From the NCBI GenBank assembly GCA_021793645.1, contig JAJYSJ010000002.1, positions 208,753 to 262,559 of the forward strand: a stretch of DNA of 53,807 nt, given 5' to 3'. The stretch is from Bacillota bacterium. Lineage in GTDB: Bacteria > Bacillota > Sulfobacillia > JAJZYS01 > JAJYTV01. Under the pieces are notes generated by a model. It saw only the letters and a list, made by a program, of their open reading frames with translations. It was not told where the DNA came from and made no database searches. Numbering within the stretch: the first letter of the stretch is position 1; every line of letters begins with the position of its first letter. Made by a program: the position numbers and the translations under genes. Shown here one piece after another: positions 8,122-15,915 of the stretch.

Positions 8122-8623
8122 TCCCGATCTCCTTCCGCAATGCGATTTCCGCCCGGCGAAGCCGGGTTCCGACCTGGTCCACGGGAATCTGCAGCGTCTG
8201 AGCGATCTCCTGGTAGCGCAGCCCAGCGTAGCGCAGGGCGAGGATTGCGGCGTTCATCGGACGCATTCGGCGCAGCGCGCACTGGAGTTCGCGCTCCGCC
8301 TCGCGCGCCACCACCGCGCCCGCAGGATCTAGCAGCGCCTGCGCTTTCTGGCCTTCAAGCTGTTCGCGGCGTTCTCTGCGGCGTTCGCCGCGCAGCACGT
8401 TCAGCGCCGTATGCGTCGCTGCAGCGTACAGCCAGGGTCCAGGTCGCTCAGGCAGCGCATTCCCAAATCGCCGGTAGAAGGCGAGGAACACCTCTTGCGC
8501 GGCGTCCTCGGCGGCTACACCCGATCCCAGTACCCGCCGGGCGATGCCCACCACCCTCGGCCATTCGGCAAGGAACAGCGCATCGAACCCTTCGCCGACG
8601 GGCCCGCCGTCAATGCGCGACAT
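8099..8623 (-). CDS. RNA polymerase sigma factor, ECF subfamily
   Basis: 174 residues from the ATG at 8621-8623, which has GGAGGTG 4 bases upstream; the frame is open further upstream but without signal. Region 2 is seen in FDALFLAEWPRVVGIARRVLG, AEDAAQEVFLAFYRR and PGPWLYAAATHTALNVLR. Region 4 is in LRRMRPMNAAILALRYAGLRYQEIAQTL with the helix-turn-helix that reads the -35. It would direct RNA polymerase to a small regulon, normally including its own operon, until bound by the co-encoded anti-sigma factor. No clear own-type promoter was found upstream. Confidence 0.9.
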   Translation of the reverse strand: MSRIDGGPVGEGFDALFLAEWPRVVGIARRVLGSGVAAEDAAQEVFLAFYRRFGNALPERPGPWLYAAATHTALNVLRGERRRERREQLEGQKAQALLDPAGAVVAREAERELQCALRRMRPMNAAILALRYAGLRYQEIAQTLQIPVDQVGTRLRRAEIALRKEIGNASSERR

Positions 8624-8769
8624 CGCCACCTCCGCTCCCCGCCCCCTCTCTAGAGGGTCAGCACCGCCCAAGGCGCACGTGTGACACAACAAGCGAGGAA
8701 TCCTAGGGACAAGCTGCGCAGGGCCGCAGCGCCAAGGCGCAGAACTTCCTCTCAGGAGGTTGAATCTAC

Positions 8770-9936
8770 GTGTCCGACCCCATCGAATTTTCGGCAACTC
8801 GCTTCGTCCACCCCGGCACGGAGCGGGATCCAGCCACGGGCGCCGCCGTCCCTGCCATCTACCGCGCTGTCAGCTATCATCACGGTGATCCGGATACGCC
8901 CCTGCGCTACGACTACGCGCGCTCCGGCAATCCGACCCGCGAGGCGCTCGAGCAGGCGATCGCCATGCTTGAGGGTGGAGATCGCGCCATGGCCTTTGCC
9001 TCCGGCAATGCCGCGCTCGCCTCGGTCTTCCTGCTCTTCGCAGCCGGCGACCACCTGATCGTCACCCGCGACTGCCAGGGCGGCACCCAGCGCATGCTGC
9101 GCGCCGTGTTCGCGCGCTTCGGACTCTCGGTGAGCTACGTGGACACCGACGATCTTGCAGCCCTGGATGCCGCGCTGCAGCCATCGACGCGCGCCGTCCT
9201 CGTCGAGAACTTCTCGAACCCCTTCCTGCGCGTCACCGACATCGGACAGGTCGCAACGTGGGCGCACGATCGAGGCGTTCTGCTGCTCGTCGACAACACG
9301 TTCCTCACACCCTATCTGCAGGCCCCCTTGATGCTCGGAGCCGACATCGTGCTGCACAGCGCGACGAAGATGATTTCCGGACACGGTGACGTGACGGCTG
9401 GTCTTGCAACCGCGCGCGGTGAGGACCTCGCGCGCCGGCTCTACACAGTGCAGAACTCCGCGGGCGCCATTCTCTCCCCCGACGACAGCTATCTCGTGCT
9501 GCGCGGGCTGCGCACACTGCCTTTACGCATGCAGCGCGCGATGGACACCGCGGGCGAGCTTGCCCAGTGGCTGCGCAGCCAGCCCGAGGTGCGCGAAGTG
9601 CACTACCCCGGACTCCCTGGCGATCCCGGCCACGCTGTGGCTGCGCGCACCGCGCGTGGGTTCGGCAACATGGTCACCGTCCGCCTGGATCGCGAGGACC
9701 TCGTCCCGCCGTTCGCACGGGCCCTCCGCCTCGTCGAGGTGGGGGCCGGCTTCGGCGCTACCTCGACGAGCATCTCCCTACCGCCGCTGCACTGTCATGC
9801 TGCACTGACAGAAGAGGAGCGAGTGGCGCGCGACATCACGATGGACATCCTGCGCCTCTCCGTCGGACTCGAGGAACTGCCGGACATCGAGAACGACTTC
9901 CGCCAGGCTCTCGACACGGCGCTCGCGGAACTCTAG
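8770..9936 (+). CDS. Cys/Met-metabolism PLP-dependent enzyme (cystathionine gamma-synthase/lyase family)
   Basis: 388 residues. YDYARSGNPTR at 47-57 binds the PLP phosphate of the neighbouring subunit, and HSATKMISGHGD carries the PLP Lys200. Length and motifs fit cystathionine gamma-lyase, gamma-synthase, methionine gamma-lyase or O-acyl-homoserine sulfhydrylase, which cannot be separated by eye. The GTG start has AGGAGGTTG 8 bases upstream. It converges on a cysteine synthase gene, sharing a CTAG at 9933-9936 that holds both stops, so a role in moving sulfur between cysteine and homocysteine is likely. No SAM riboswitch core is visible in the leader. Confidence 0.88.
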   Translation: MSDPIEFSATRFVHPGTERDPATGAAVPAIYRAVSYHHGDPDTPLRYDYARSGNPTREALEQAIAMLEGGDRAMAFASGNAALASVFLLFAAGDHLIVTRDCQGGTQRMLRAVFARFGLSVSYVDTDDLAALDAALQPSTRAVLVENFSNPFLRVTDIGQVATWAHDRGVLLLVDNTFLTPYLQAPLMLGADIVLHSATKMISGHGDVTAGLATARGEDLARRLYTVQNSAGAILSPDDSYLVLRGLRTLPLRMQRAMDTAGELAQWLRSQPEVREVHYPGLPGDPGHAVAARTARGFGNMVTVRLDREDLVPPFARALRLVEVGAGFGATSTSISLPPLHCHAALTEEERVARDITMDILRLSVGLEELPDIENDFRQALDTALAEL

Positions 9937-10841
9937 TCGAAGATTCCCTGGCTGAGGTAGCGCTCCGCTCCGTCGGGGAAGATCGTCGCGACGTTGCCGC
10001 GACCAATGCTCTTAGCGGTTCGCAGGCAGGCGACATACGCCGCTCCAGACGAGGAGCCGACGAGCACTCCGAATTCCTTCGCCAGCTGCTTGACGGCGTC
10101 GAAGGCGTCATCGTCGGAAATGGTCTCAACACGATCGACGAGCGACATGTCGAGCGTCGCCGGGACGAACTCGTTGCCGATGCCCTCCGTGCGGTGCTGT
10201 CCGGCTGCCCCGCCGCCGAATACGGATCCGACCGGCTCCGCGAGGACAACCCGCACCTTGGGATTTTGCTCGCGCAGATATCGCGCCACGCCTGTCAGCG
10301 TGCCGCCGCTGCCGCCTCCCGCGACAAACGCGTCGATGCGGCCGTCGAGCTGTTCGTACAGCTCGGGACCTGTCGTCAGATAGTGCGCTTCGGGATTCGC
10401 CGGGTTGGCGAACTGCTGCGGCACATACCCTCCGAGTTCCTTCGCGAGGCGGTGCGCCTCGGCAATTGCTTGTTCCATTCCGCCGCTGCGCGGCGTCGAG
10501 ACGATCTCTGCACCGAGCGCGCGCATCAGACCCTGTTTTTCCTTGGAAAAGTGTTCTGGCACCACCAAAACCACGCGCAGTCCCCTGCCGATCGCGGCCA
10601 ACGCGATGCCGATTCCGGTGTTGCCGGCAGTCGGCTCGATGACCGTTCCGCCGGAGCGCAGCGAGCCATCGCGCAGCGCTGTTTCGATCAGATGACGCCC
10701 CAGCCGGTCCTTCACACTTCCTCCTGGATTGCGGTACTCGAGTTTGGCAAACAGCCGCACGCCCTCGGGAAGCGTCTTGGGACGCAATTCCAGAACTGGG
10801 GTCTGACCGATCAGGTCTAGGACGCTCTGCGCGACCTGCAC
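9933..10841 (-). CDS. Cysteine synthase / cystathionine beta-synthase family enzyme
   Basis: 302 residues from the GTG at 10839-10841, chosen because GGAGGTG lies 5 bases upstream and the product then begins QVAQSVLDLIGQTP, like other CysK proteins; the frame is open to 10907. PLP Lys44 lies in NPGGSVKDR, the substrate loop is PTAGNTG, and the glycine loop GGGSGGTLTG binds the PLP phosphate. It makes cysteine from O-acetylserine and sulfide, or cystathionine from serine and homocysteine. With the neighbouring gamma-enzyme the second option (reverse trans-sulfuration, MccA-like) is attractive but unproven. Confidence 0.88.
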   Translation of the reverse strand: MQVAQSVLDLIGQTPVLELRPKTLPEGVRLFAKLEYRNPGGSVKDRLGRHLIETALRDGSLRSGGTVIEPTAGNTGIGIALAAIGRGLRVVLVVPEHFSKEKQGLMRALGAEIVSTPRSGGMEQAIAEAHRLAKELGGYVPQQFANPANPEAHYLTTGPELYEQLDGRIDAFVAGGGSGGTLTGVARYLREQNPKVRVVLAEPVGSVFGGGAAGQHRTEGIGNEFVPATLDMSLVDRVETISDDDAFDAVKQLAKEFGVLVGSSSGAAYVACLRTAKSIGRGNVATIFPDGAERYLSQGIFD

Positions 10842-11027
10842 GAAGACACCTCCGCTCATCTTGCCGCAGGACTTGTCCCACCCGCGGCCGGGATGCCAAG
10901 CATCCACCGCTTATGATAGCCTTCCTCAGGGGAGGAGGCGACGGGTCCGCGTGCCTCGGGGACAAGTCGCACAATTACTCCCTATTCGCCGAGCGGCCAG
11001 ATGAGTCAATGAGATGGAGGCGGAAAT

Positions 11028-11696
11028 ATGCGCATTACCTGGTACGGGCAGTCGGCCTTCCACCTGGAAGATGCCGAAGGCAGCGCGTTCCTTGATCCCT
11101 TCGGCGTCTTCCAGCAGGGCAGCCGGGGCAGCATGAAGTTCGACTACCCGGCGGTTCCCCGCCTGCAGGTCGATCTACTGCTGATCACCCACGAGCACTT
11201 CGACCACAACGCTCAGGAAGCGCTCGAGGCGCCGAAGGCGGTCGTTCGCTCAACGGCTGGGCGGTTCTCCACGCCGCTCGGCGAGGTGGTCGGCGTCGCC
11301 TCCGAGCACGACCCTGTCGCGGGCACGCAGCGGGGCCCCAACAGCATTTTTGTGTTTACGCTCGGCGGAGTGCGCGTCTGCCATTTCGGGGACTTCGGCC
11401 AAGCGGTGCTTCGCCCCGAACAAGCCGCGGCGATCGGCCAGGTCGACCTGCTGTTCGTTCCGGTCGGCGGGGGGCCGACGATCGGCGCCGACGCTGCGCA
11501 CGCGATTTGCCGCGCACTGTCGCCGCGCATCATCATCCCAATGCACTACCGAACAGACGCCATCAACTTCCTTGAACCAGTCGACGCGTTCCTCTCAAAG
11601 AGCGAACAGGTGGTCCATCTCCAAAGCAGCTTCGACACCGATTCACTCCCGGCGGGGCTGGCTGTCACAGCAGTTCCAGCGCCTCCGGCAGCCTAG
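11028..11696 (+). CDS. Metallo-beta-lactamase-fold hydrolase (UlaG/UPF0173-like)
   Basis: 222 residues. THEHFDHN at about 53-60 is the HxHxDH zinc-binding motif, with further ligands in CHFGDFG and PMHYRTD. The compact single-domain form beginning MRITWYGQSAFHLE matches the UPF0173/UlaG-like group of cytosolic MBL hydrolases, whose substrates are mostly undefined. ATG at 11028 has GGAGGCGG about 6 bases upstream. A strong terminator follows at 11713-11750, so it is probably monocistronic. It is divergent from the cysteine synthase gene. Confidence 0.87.
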   Translation: MRITWYGQSAFHLEDAEGSAFLDPFGVFQQGSRGSMKFDYPAVPRLQVDLLLITHEHFDHNAQEALEAPKAVVRSTAGRFSTPLGEVVGVASEHDPVAGTQRGPNSIFVFTLGGVRVCHFGDFGQAVLRPEQAAAIGQVDLLFVPVGGGPTIGADAAHAICRALSPRIIIPMHYRTDAINFLEPVDAFLSKSEQVVHLQSSFDTDSLPAGLAVTAVPAPPAA

Positions 11697-11712
11697 CGTT
11701 TCAACCTCGTTC

Positions 11713-11750
11713 GCGGCTCCGCCTGACCTTGGCGGAGCCGCTTCTTGCTT
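11713..11750 (+). terminator. Rho-independent terminator of the MBL hydrolase gene
   Basis: GCGGCTCCGCC at 11713-11723 pairs perfectly with 11731-11741 around a 7-base loop and is followed by TTCTTGCTT. It begins 16 bases after the stop codon at 11696 and lies directly before the marR promoter. Confidence 0.85.
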
Positions 11751-11776
11751 GCATTCCTTTCCGCTGTGTTTATAAT
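11749..11776 (+). promoter_or_regulatory. Sigma-A-type promoter giving a leaderless marR transcript
   Basis: TTGCAT at 11749-11754 and a perfect TATAAT at 11771-11776 are 16 bases apart. The marR ATG follows at 11784, only 7 bases after the -10, so transcription should begin at or next to the start codon. There is no SD sequence between them. Confidence 0.7.
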
Positions 11777-11783
11777 TGACTTT

Positions 11784-12257
11784 ATGACAAGCAACCGTCT
11801 TGAACTCGCACCGGAAGCGCTTGAACTCCTGCGCGCGTACGTCGATGCAGTTCTGCTCGCCGAGCCGATGCAGCTCAGGGTTTGGAAGTCTGCAGGCGTC
11901 ACGCTCACCCAACTGCGCATCTTGCGCGTGCTGCGCGAGGGCAAGCACAGTGCGAGCGAGCTTGCCGCCGCTGCGGGGCTCTCCGCGCCCTCGCTCACGC
12001 GCGTACTCGACCGCCTGGAGGAACTTGGCCTCGTCGCACGCGTGCCCGACCCGGCAGATCGCCGACGCGTCGGCGTTGAGATCCTCGCAGCAGGGACCGC
12101 CCTGATCGACGGGCAGAACATCTGGCGCGGCACGGCGATCGCCGACGCAGCAGCCTCGCTCGACCCGGAGGAGCGCCGCATGCTGGTGGCTTCGCTGCGC
12201 GCCTTCGTTTCGCGCGTCATTTCGCTGCAGCAGCAGGAATCCGAGACCCAATCTTGA
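11784..12257 (+). CDS. MarR-family transcriptional regulator
   Basis: 157 residues. A winged helix-turn-helix is visible: LTQLRILRVLREGKHSASELAAAAGLSAPSLTRVLDRLEELGLV, then the wing with DPADRRRVGVEIL, flanked by dimerisation helices. The ATG at 11784 sits 7 bases after a TATAAT and has no SD, so the mRNA appears leaderless. The efflux gene follows after 19 bases. MarR proteins of this arrangement usually repress their own operon and are released by a ligand that the pump exports; the ligand here is unknown. Confidence 0.9.
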   Translation: MTSNRLELAPEALELLRAYVDAVLLAEPMQLRVWKSAGVTLTQLRILRVLREGKHSASELAAAAGLSAPSLTRVLDRLEELGLVARVPDPADRRRVGVEILAAGTALIDGQNIWRGTAIADAAASLDPEERRMLVASLRAFVSRVISLQQQESETQS

Positions 12258-12276
12258 CACGGAGGCTGACGGTCCG

Positions 12277-14016
12277 ATGACGGAACCACAGGAACGCGGT
12301 CTTGCCTACAAGTGGATCGCGCTTTCAAATACGACACTTGGCGTCCTCATGGCCTCGATGAACCAGACAATCGTCATGATCTCCTTGCCGATGATCTTCC
12401 GCGGACTGCACGTCAATCCGCTTGGCAGCGGTCAGACCGGACTCCTGCTTTGGGTCCTCATGGGCTACACCGCCGCCACCACCGTTCTCCTGGTGACGGT
12501 CGGGCGCATCTCCGACACCTACGGGCGGGTCCGCTTCTACAACCTCGGCTTCGTAATCTTCACGCTCGGTTCGCTGCTCTCTGCTCTGACGCCTGGGATA
12601 GGCGCGTCAGGAGAGGTGGAACTGATCGTATTCCGCGTGGTGCAGGGTATCGGCGGAGCCTTCCTCTTCGCCAACAGCGCCGCAATCCTCACCGATGCCT
12701 TCCCGCCGACGCAGCGCGGGCTGGCGCTGGGCGTCAACCAGATCGCCGCAATCGGCGGCAGCGTCCTCGGACTCGTGCTGGGCGGTGTGCTGGCAACCGT
12801 GAACTGGCGGCTCGTCTTCCTCGTCTCGACGCCGATCGGCCTCCTCGGCACCGTCTGGGCCTACATCAAGCTGCGCGAGATCGGTGTGCGCACGGCGCGC
12901 CGCCTGGACGGCTGGGGCAACCTCACCTTTGGCGTCGGACTGACGGCCTTGATGGTCGGACTCACGTCCGTGCTGATGCCGTACAGGACCGCTCCGATGG
13001 GTTGGGGCAACCCCATGATCCAGGGTGCGCTCGCGCTCGGCGTGGTGCTGCTGCTGCTCTTCCTGTGGATCGAATCGCGTGTCGCAGACCCCATGTTCGA
13101 ACTGCGGCTCTTCCGCATACGGCCGTTCTGGGCCGGCAACCTGAGCGGCTTTGTCGCCTCTCTAAGCCGCGGCGGACTGCAGTTCATGCTGATTATCTGG
13201 CTGCAGGGCATCTGGCTGCCACTACATGGCGTGCCGTTCAACCAGACGCCTCTGCTCGCCGGACTCGACACGCTGCCGATGATGGCTGGCTTCATCATCG
13301 CCGGGCCGATCAGCGGCATCCTCTCCGATCGCTACGGCGCGCGCGCCTTTTCGACGATCGGCATGCTGCTCTCCGGCCTCGGATTCCTGCTGCTGAGCAC
13401 CCTGCCGGCGAACTTCAGCTTTCCTGTCTTCGCCGTCTACCTGCTGGTGATGGGCATCGGCATGGGGCTCTTCTCGTCGCCGAACGCCGCCTCCATTATG
13501 AGCGCGGTGCCTGCAGAGCACCGCGGCGTGGCATCCGGCATGCGCGCAACCTTCCAGAACGCGGGCATGATGATGAGCATGGCGATCTTCTTCACCATCG
13601 CGATCGTCGGGCTGTCGAATCACCTGCCGCCTGCGCTGCGAAGCGGCCTCACGAATGCCGGGCTGCCTGCGCCGCTGGCGCTTGGCATGTCGCACCTGCC
13701 CCCCGTGGCTGCCCTCTTCTCCGCGCTGCTCGGATACAACCCGCTGGGCAGCCTGATGGGGCCGAAAATCCTCGGGGCGCTGCCTGGCGCTGTGCGCGCC
13801 AAGCTCCTCGCGCCTCACTTCTTCGCGCAGCTCATTTCAACACCGTTCAGCGAAAGTCTGCACACGGTCTTCTACATCTCGATCGGTCTCTCGCTGATCG
13901 CGGCGATCGCGTCCGCCATGCGCGGCAAGCAGTACATCGAGGAACTCCACGGCCCCTCCGCTGCTCGGCCTCCGATCGATCCCGCAGCAAACGCGGCGTC
14001 GGAACCGACCGACTAG
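12277..14016 (+). CDS. MFS multidrug transporter, DHA2 (EmrB/QacA, 14-TM) type
   Basis: 579 residues with about 14 hydrophobic helices. Motif A-like GRISDTYGRVRFYNLGF follows helix 2, motif C-like residues GGSVLGLVLGGVLA occur in helix 5, and an extra helix pair in the middle is typical of DHA2 exporters. It would use the proton gradient to expel lipophilic compounds. ATG 12277 has GGAGG about 10 bases upstream. It is encoded directly after marR and is expected to be co-transcribed and repressed with it. A hairpin terminator follows at 14030. Confidence 0.9.
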   Translation: MTEPQERGLAYKWIALSNTTLGVLMASMNQTIVMISLPMIFRGLHVNPLGSGQTGLLLWVLMGYTAATTVLLVTVGRISDTYGRVRFYNLGFVIFTLGSLLSALTPGIGASGEVELIVFRVVQGIGGAFLFANSAAILTDAFPPTQRGLALGVNQIAAIGGSVLGLVLGGVLATVNWRLVFLVSTPIGLLGTVWAYIKLREIGVRTARRLDGWGNLTFGVGLTALMVGLTSVLMPYRTAPMGWGNPMIQGALALGVVLLLLFLWIESRVADPMFELRLFRIRPFWAGNLSGFVASLSRGGLQFMLIIWLQGIWLPLHGVPFNQTPLLAGLDTLPMMAGFIIAGPISGILSDRYGARAFSTIGMLLSGLGFLLLSTLPANFSFPVFAVYLLVMGIGMGLFSSPNAASIMSAVPAEHRGVASGMRATFQNAGMMMSMAIFFTIAIVGLSNHLPPALRSGLTNAGLPAPLALGMSHLPPVAALFSALLGYNPLGSLMGPKILGALPGAVRAKLLAPHFFAQLISTPFSESLHTVFYISIGLSLIAAIASAMRGKQYIEELHGPSAARPPIDPAANAASEPTD

Positions 14017-14029
14017 AGCACCAAAGCCA

Positions 14030-14067
14030 AGGCGGCCTTCGCTTCCCATGGGGAGCGAAGGCCGCCT
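14030..14067. terminator. Bidirectional hairpin terminator between efflux gene and small membrane protein
   Basis: A 17-bp stem (14030-14047 with 14051-14067, one bulged T, 3-base loop) lies between the convergent ends of the efflux gene (14016, plus) and the small membrane protein gene (14069, minus). On the minus strand it is followed by TTGGCTTTGG, a weak U-tract; on the plus strand by almost none. Confidence 0.7.
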
Positions 14068-14068
14068 G

Positions 14069-14269
14069 CTATAGGCGTATGTTGGCGAACCCGAGCACGA
14101 GAAACGTCAACAGCCACCCGAGGAATGCGGCCGCGAGGATTTCCCACAGCCAGGAGAGCCTGCGCCGCGGCAAGGCTCCGCGCAGCAGCAGCCAGCATAG
14201 GACGAACGCAGCCAGATAGACGTATTGCGGGCCACGCAATAGCAGTTGGGCAATTTTGCTCCAGGTCAT
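14069..14269 (-). CDS. Small two-helix membrane protein of unknown function
   Basis: 66 residues from the ATG at 14267-14269, which has GGAGGAGG about 7 bases upstream; the frame is open to 14398 but that extension is arginine-rich with no start signal. Two hydrophobic segments (about residues 15-31 and 42-62) flank a basic RGALPRRRLSW loop, suggesting a helical hairpin with both ends on one side. No family is recognised. It is the only gene on the minus strand between the cysteine synthase and arg genes and has its own terminator. Confidence 0.6.
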   Translation of the reverse strand: MTWSKIAQLLLRGPQYVYLAAFVLCWLLLRGALPRRRLSWLWEILAAAFLGWLLTFLVLGFANIRL

Positions 14270-14654
14270 GGCCCGCCTCCTCCGATCTGAAACGTTTGCG
14301 CCAGTCTGCGCATCCTTTCCCGGTGGCCGATGCGGCCGCCGGGACCGATCCGCGCCAGCGTGGCAGCCGTTTCCTACCTCTCTGAGATCCGCCCGCAACG
14401 CGGGACAGATGTTCTCTCGCCCTGCGGCTTACGTCTTAGACGCTGCGTTGCGCCCTTCGTTCGGGTTCCGATCCAGTATGGCCGCTGAAGCGCCGTTCGT
14501 CGGCCGTGTCCGCCACTCCTCCAAGGATCGAACGAGCTGCTGAGGACGACCTCCCAAGAGCCCGCGCAGGGTATGATGGTGGAAGACTATCGCAGCCTGC
14601 CGCTGCCCGTCTGCACGTGCGGCGGCGCCTGACGCCCCTTAGGGAGGTTCCTGC
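14270..14654. other. Divergent intergenic stretch of 385 bases
   Basis: It separates the start of the small membrane protein gene (minus) from the kelch-like lipoprotein gene (plus). No convincing gene is present. A near-perfect 10-bp hairpin lies at 14319-14343 (loop GATGC). TATGAT at 14572-14577 is a possible -10 for the plus-strand gene but has no -35 at the right distance. Confidence 0.35.
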
Positions 14655-15623
14655 GTGCGCCCTTCCGCCTTGATCGCCGTTTGCGCCCTGATGCTGGCGG
14701 GCTGCGGACAAGCCGCTGCCCCAGCGCCGCATCATCACGTCGCGCACAAGAAGGCTTCGGTCGCACAGGCCCTCTTGCCCGTGCAGGGCTTCGACTTGAC
14801 GCACCTGACCGATCTCCCGTTCGCCACGGACCGGCTTGCCGCAGCTTTCTTCGACGGCAGCACCTACATTTTCGGCGGTCTGCGCCAGAGCGGTTCCACG
14901 ACGGCGATCTACCGGCTGCAGAAGGCGAACCTTTCGGCGGCGGGCAGCCTGCCGCTGCCGCTGCACGACCTTGCCGCAGCAGCCTTGGGCAGCCATCTTC
15001 TCGTGATGGGCGGCGGTCAGGTGGCAAGCTCGCCGCAGATCTTCTCCTACGCGCCGGCAACAGCCAAGGTGACGCAGTACGCCAGCTTCCCGACGCCGCT
15101 GTCTGATCTTGCAGCCGTTTCCCTGGGCAAAGACGTTTACGTCTTCGGCGGCTTCACGGGCAGCGTCTTCTCCCAGGCGATCTACCGCATCGCGAGCGGC
15201 GGCGTCGCCCGCGTCGCCAGCCTGCCGCTGGGTCTGCGCTACACGGGAGCGGCTGCCTTGAACGGCAGCATCTATCTCTTCGGCGGACTCGGAGTGGGCG
15301 GCTACCAGTCCGCAATCTACCGCTTCACGCCCGGCAAAGGCGTCACCAAGATCGGAGAACTCCCAAGCGCCGCAGCGGCACCGCTGGTTGCCCCCGCCCA
15401 GGGCGGCATCTTGGTTGTCGGTGGAGAGGTCGGCGTGAACCAGGACCTTGCGTCGGTCTATTTCTTCACGCCGAAGGGGGGCCTGCGCCAGATCGGCAGC
15501 CTGCCGCGCCCGCTCGGCTACGGCGCGCTCGTGTCTCTCGGCAAGGACCGCTTCGTCGTGATCGGCGGCGAGGACGGCGCTGCTCGCGGCACGGGGATCT
15601 ACACCCTGCGGCTCACGCGCTAG
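14655..15623 (+). CDS. Kelch-like beta-propeller lipoprotein
   Basis: 322 residues. A signal peptide ends in a lipobox LAGC with Cys17, so the protein is probably lipid-anchored outside. Five to six repeats of about 48 residues follow, each with a YIFGG/YVFGG/YLFGG-type strand and an AIYR or SVYFF strand, as in kelch/galactose-oxidase propellers. GTG at 14655 has AGGGAGGTT 7 bases upstream. The His/Ala/Pro-rich linker after the lipobox suggests a flexible tether. The ligand or partner is unknown; there is no catalytic domain. Confidence 0.8.
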   Translation: MRPSALIAVCALMLAGCGQAAAPAPHHHVAHKKASVAQALLPVQGFDLTHLTDLPFATDRLAAAFFDGSTYIFGGLRQSGSTTAIYRLQKANLSAAGSLPLPLHDLAAAALGSHLLVMGGGQVASSPQIFSYAPATAKVTQYASFPTPLSDLAAVSLGKDVYVFGGFTGSVFSQAIYRIASGGVARVASLPLGLRYTGAAALNGSIYLFGGLGVGGYQSAIYRFTPGKGVTKIGELPSAAAAPLVAPAQGGILVVGGEVGVNQDLASVYFFTPKGGLRQIGSLPRPLGYGALVSLGKDRFVVIGGEDGAARGTGIYTLRLTR

Positions 15624-15915
15624 CGCGAGGGGCGGGTGGAGCGCTGCATATCGTCTCAATGGTGCTCCTGTTTGGTGGAGGACGAGTCGGCACCCGCTCT
15701 AAAAAGCCTACGCTCGTATCTGCATTCGGCTTTTCGCTATGATTCGCACTCCGTCCGCAGGACGTGTGTCAGCAAAGTCCCACGTAGGTCGAAGAAAGTC
15801 TCTAGTGGAAGACGGTTGTTCAGCTTGCACCGGTACAAGCCGGTAGCAGTTTACCATTCCCGCATCGAGCCGCGGCGCGAGTCGCTTTCGACCGAGCCTC
15901 AGGCTCCGGTTCGCC
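15624..15915. other. Convergent intergenic stretch of 292 bases
   Basis: It lies between the 3' ends of the kelch lipoprotein gene and argH. No gene is supported. An imperfect hairpin at 15889-15908 and a short GTCG/CGAC stem next to it are candidates for the argFGH terminator on the minus strand, but neither is followed by a clear U-tract. Confidence 0.4.

Noticed and set aside
8624-8769. A SAM riboswitch or T-box before the trans-sulfuration enzyme
   Set aside because: Only about 130 bases are available and none of the conserved S-box or T-box blocks is present; small GC hairpins occur but are unremarkable.
12312-14219. A 635-codon plus-strand open frame overlapping the efflux gene
   Set aside because: It lies in another frame of a clear MFS transporter, is rich in Arg/His/Pro, has no SD and no domain; a shadow typical of GC-rich DNA.
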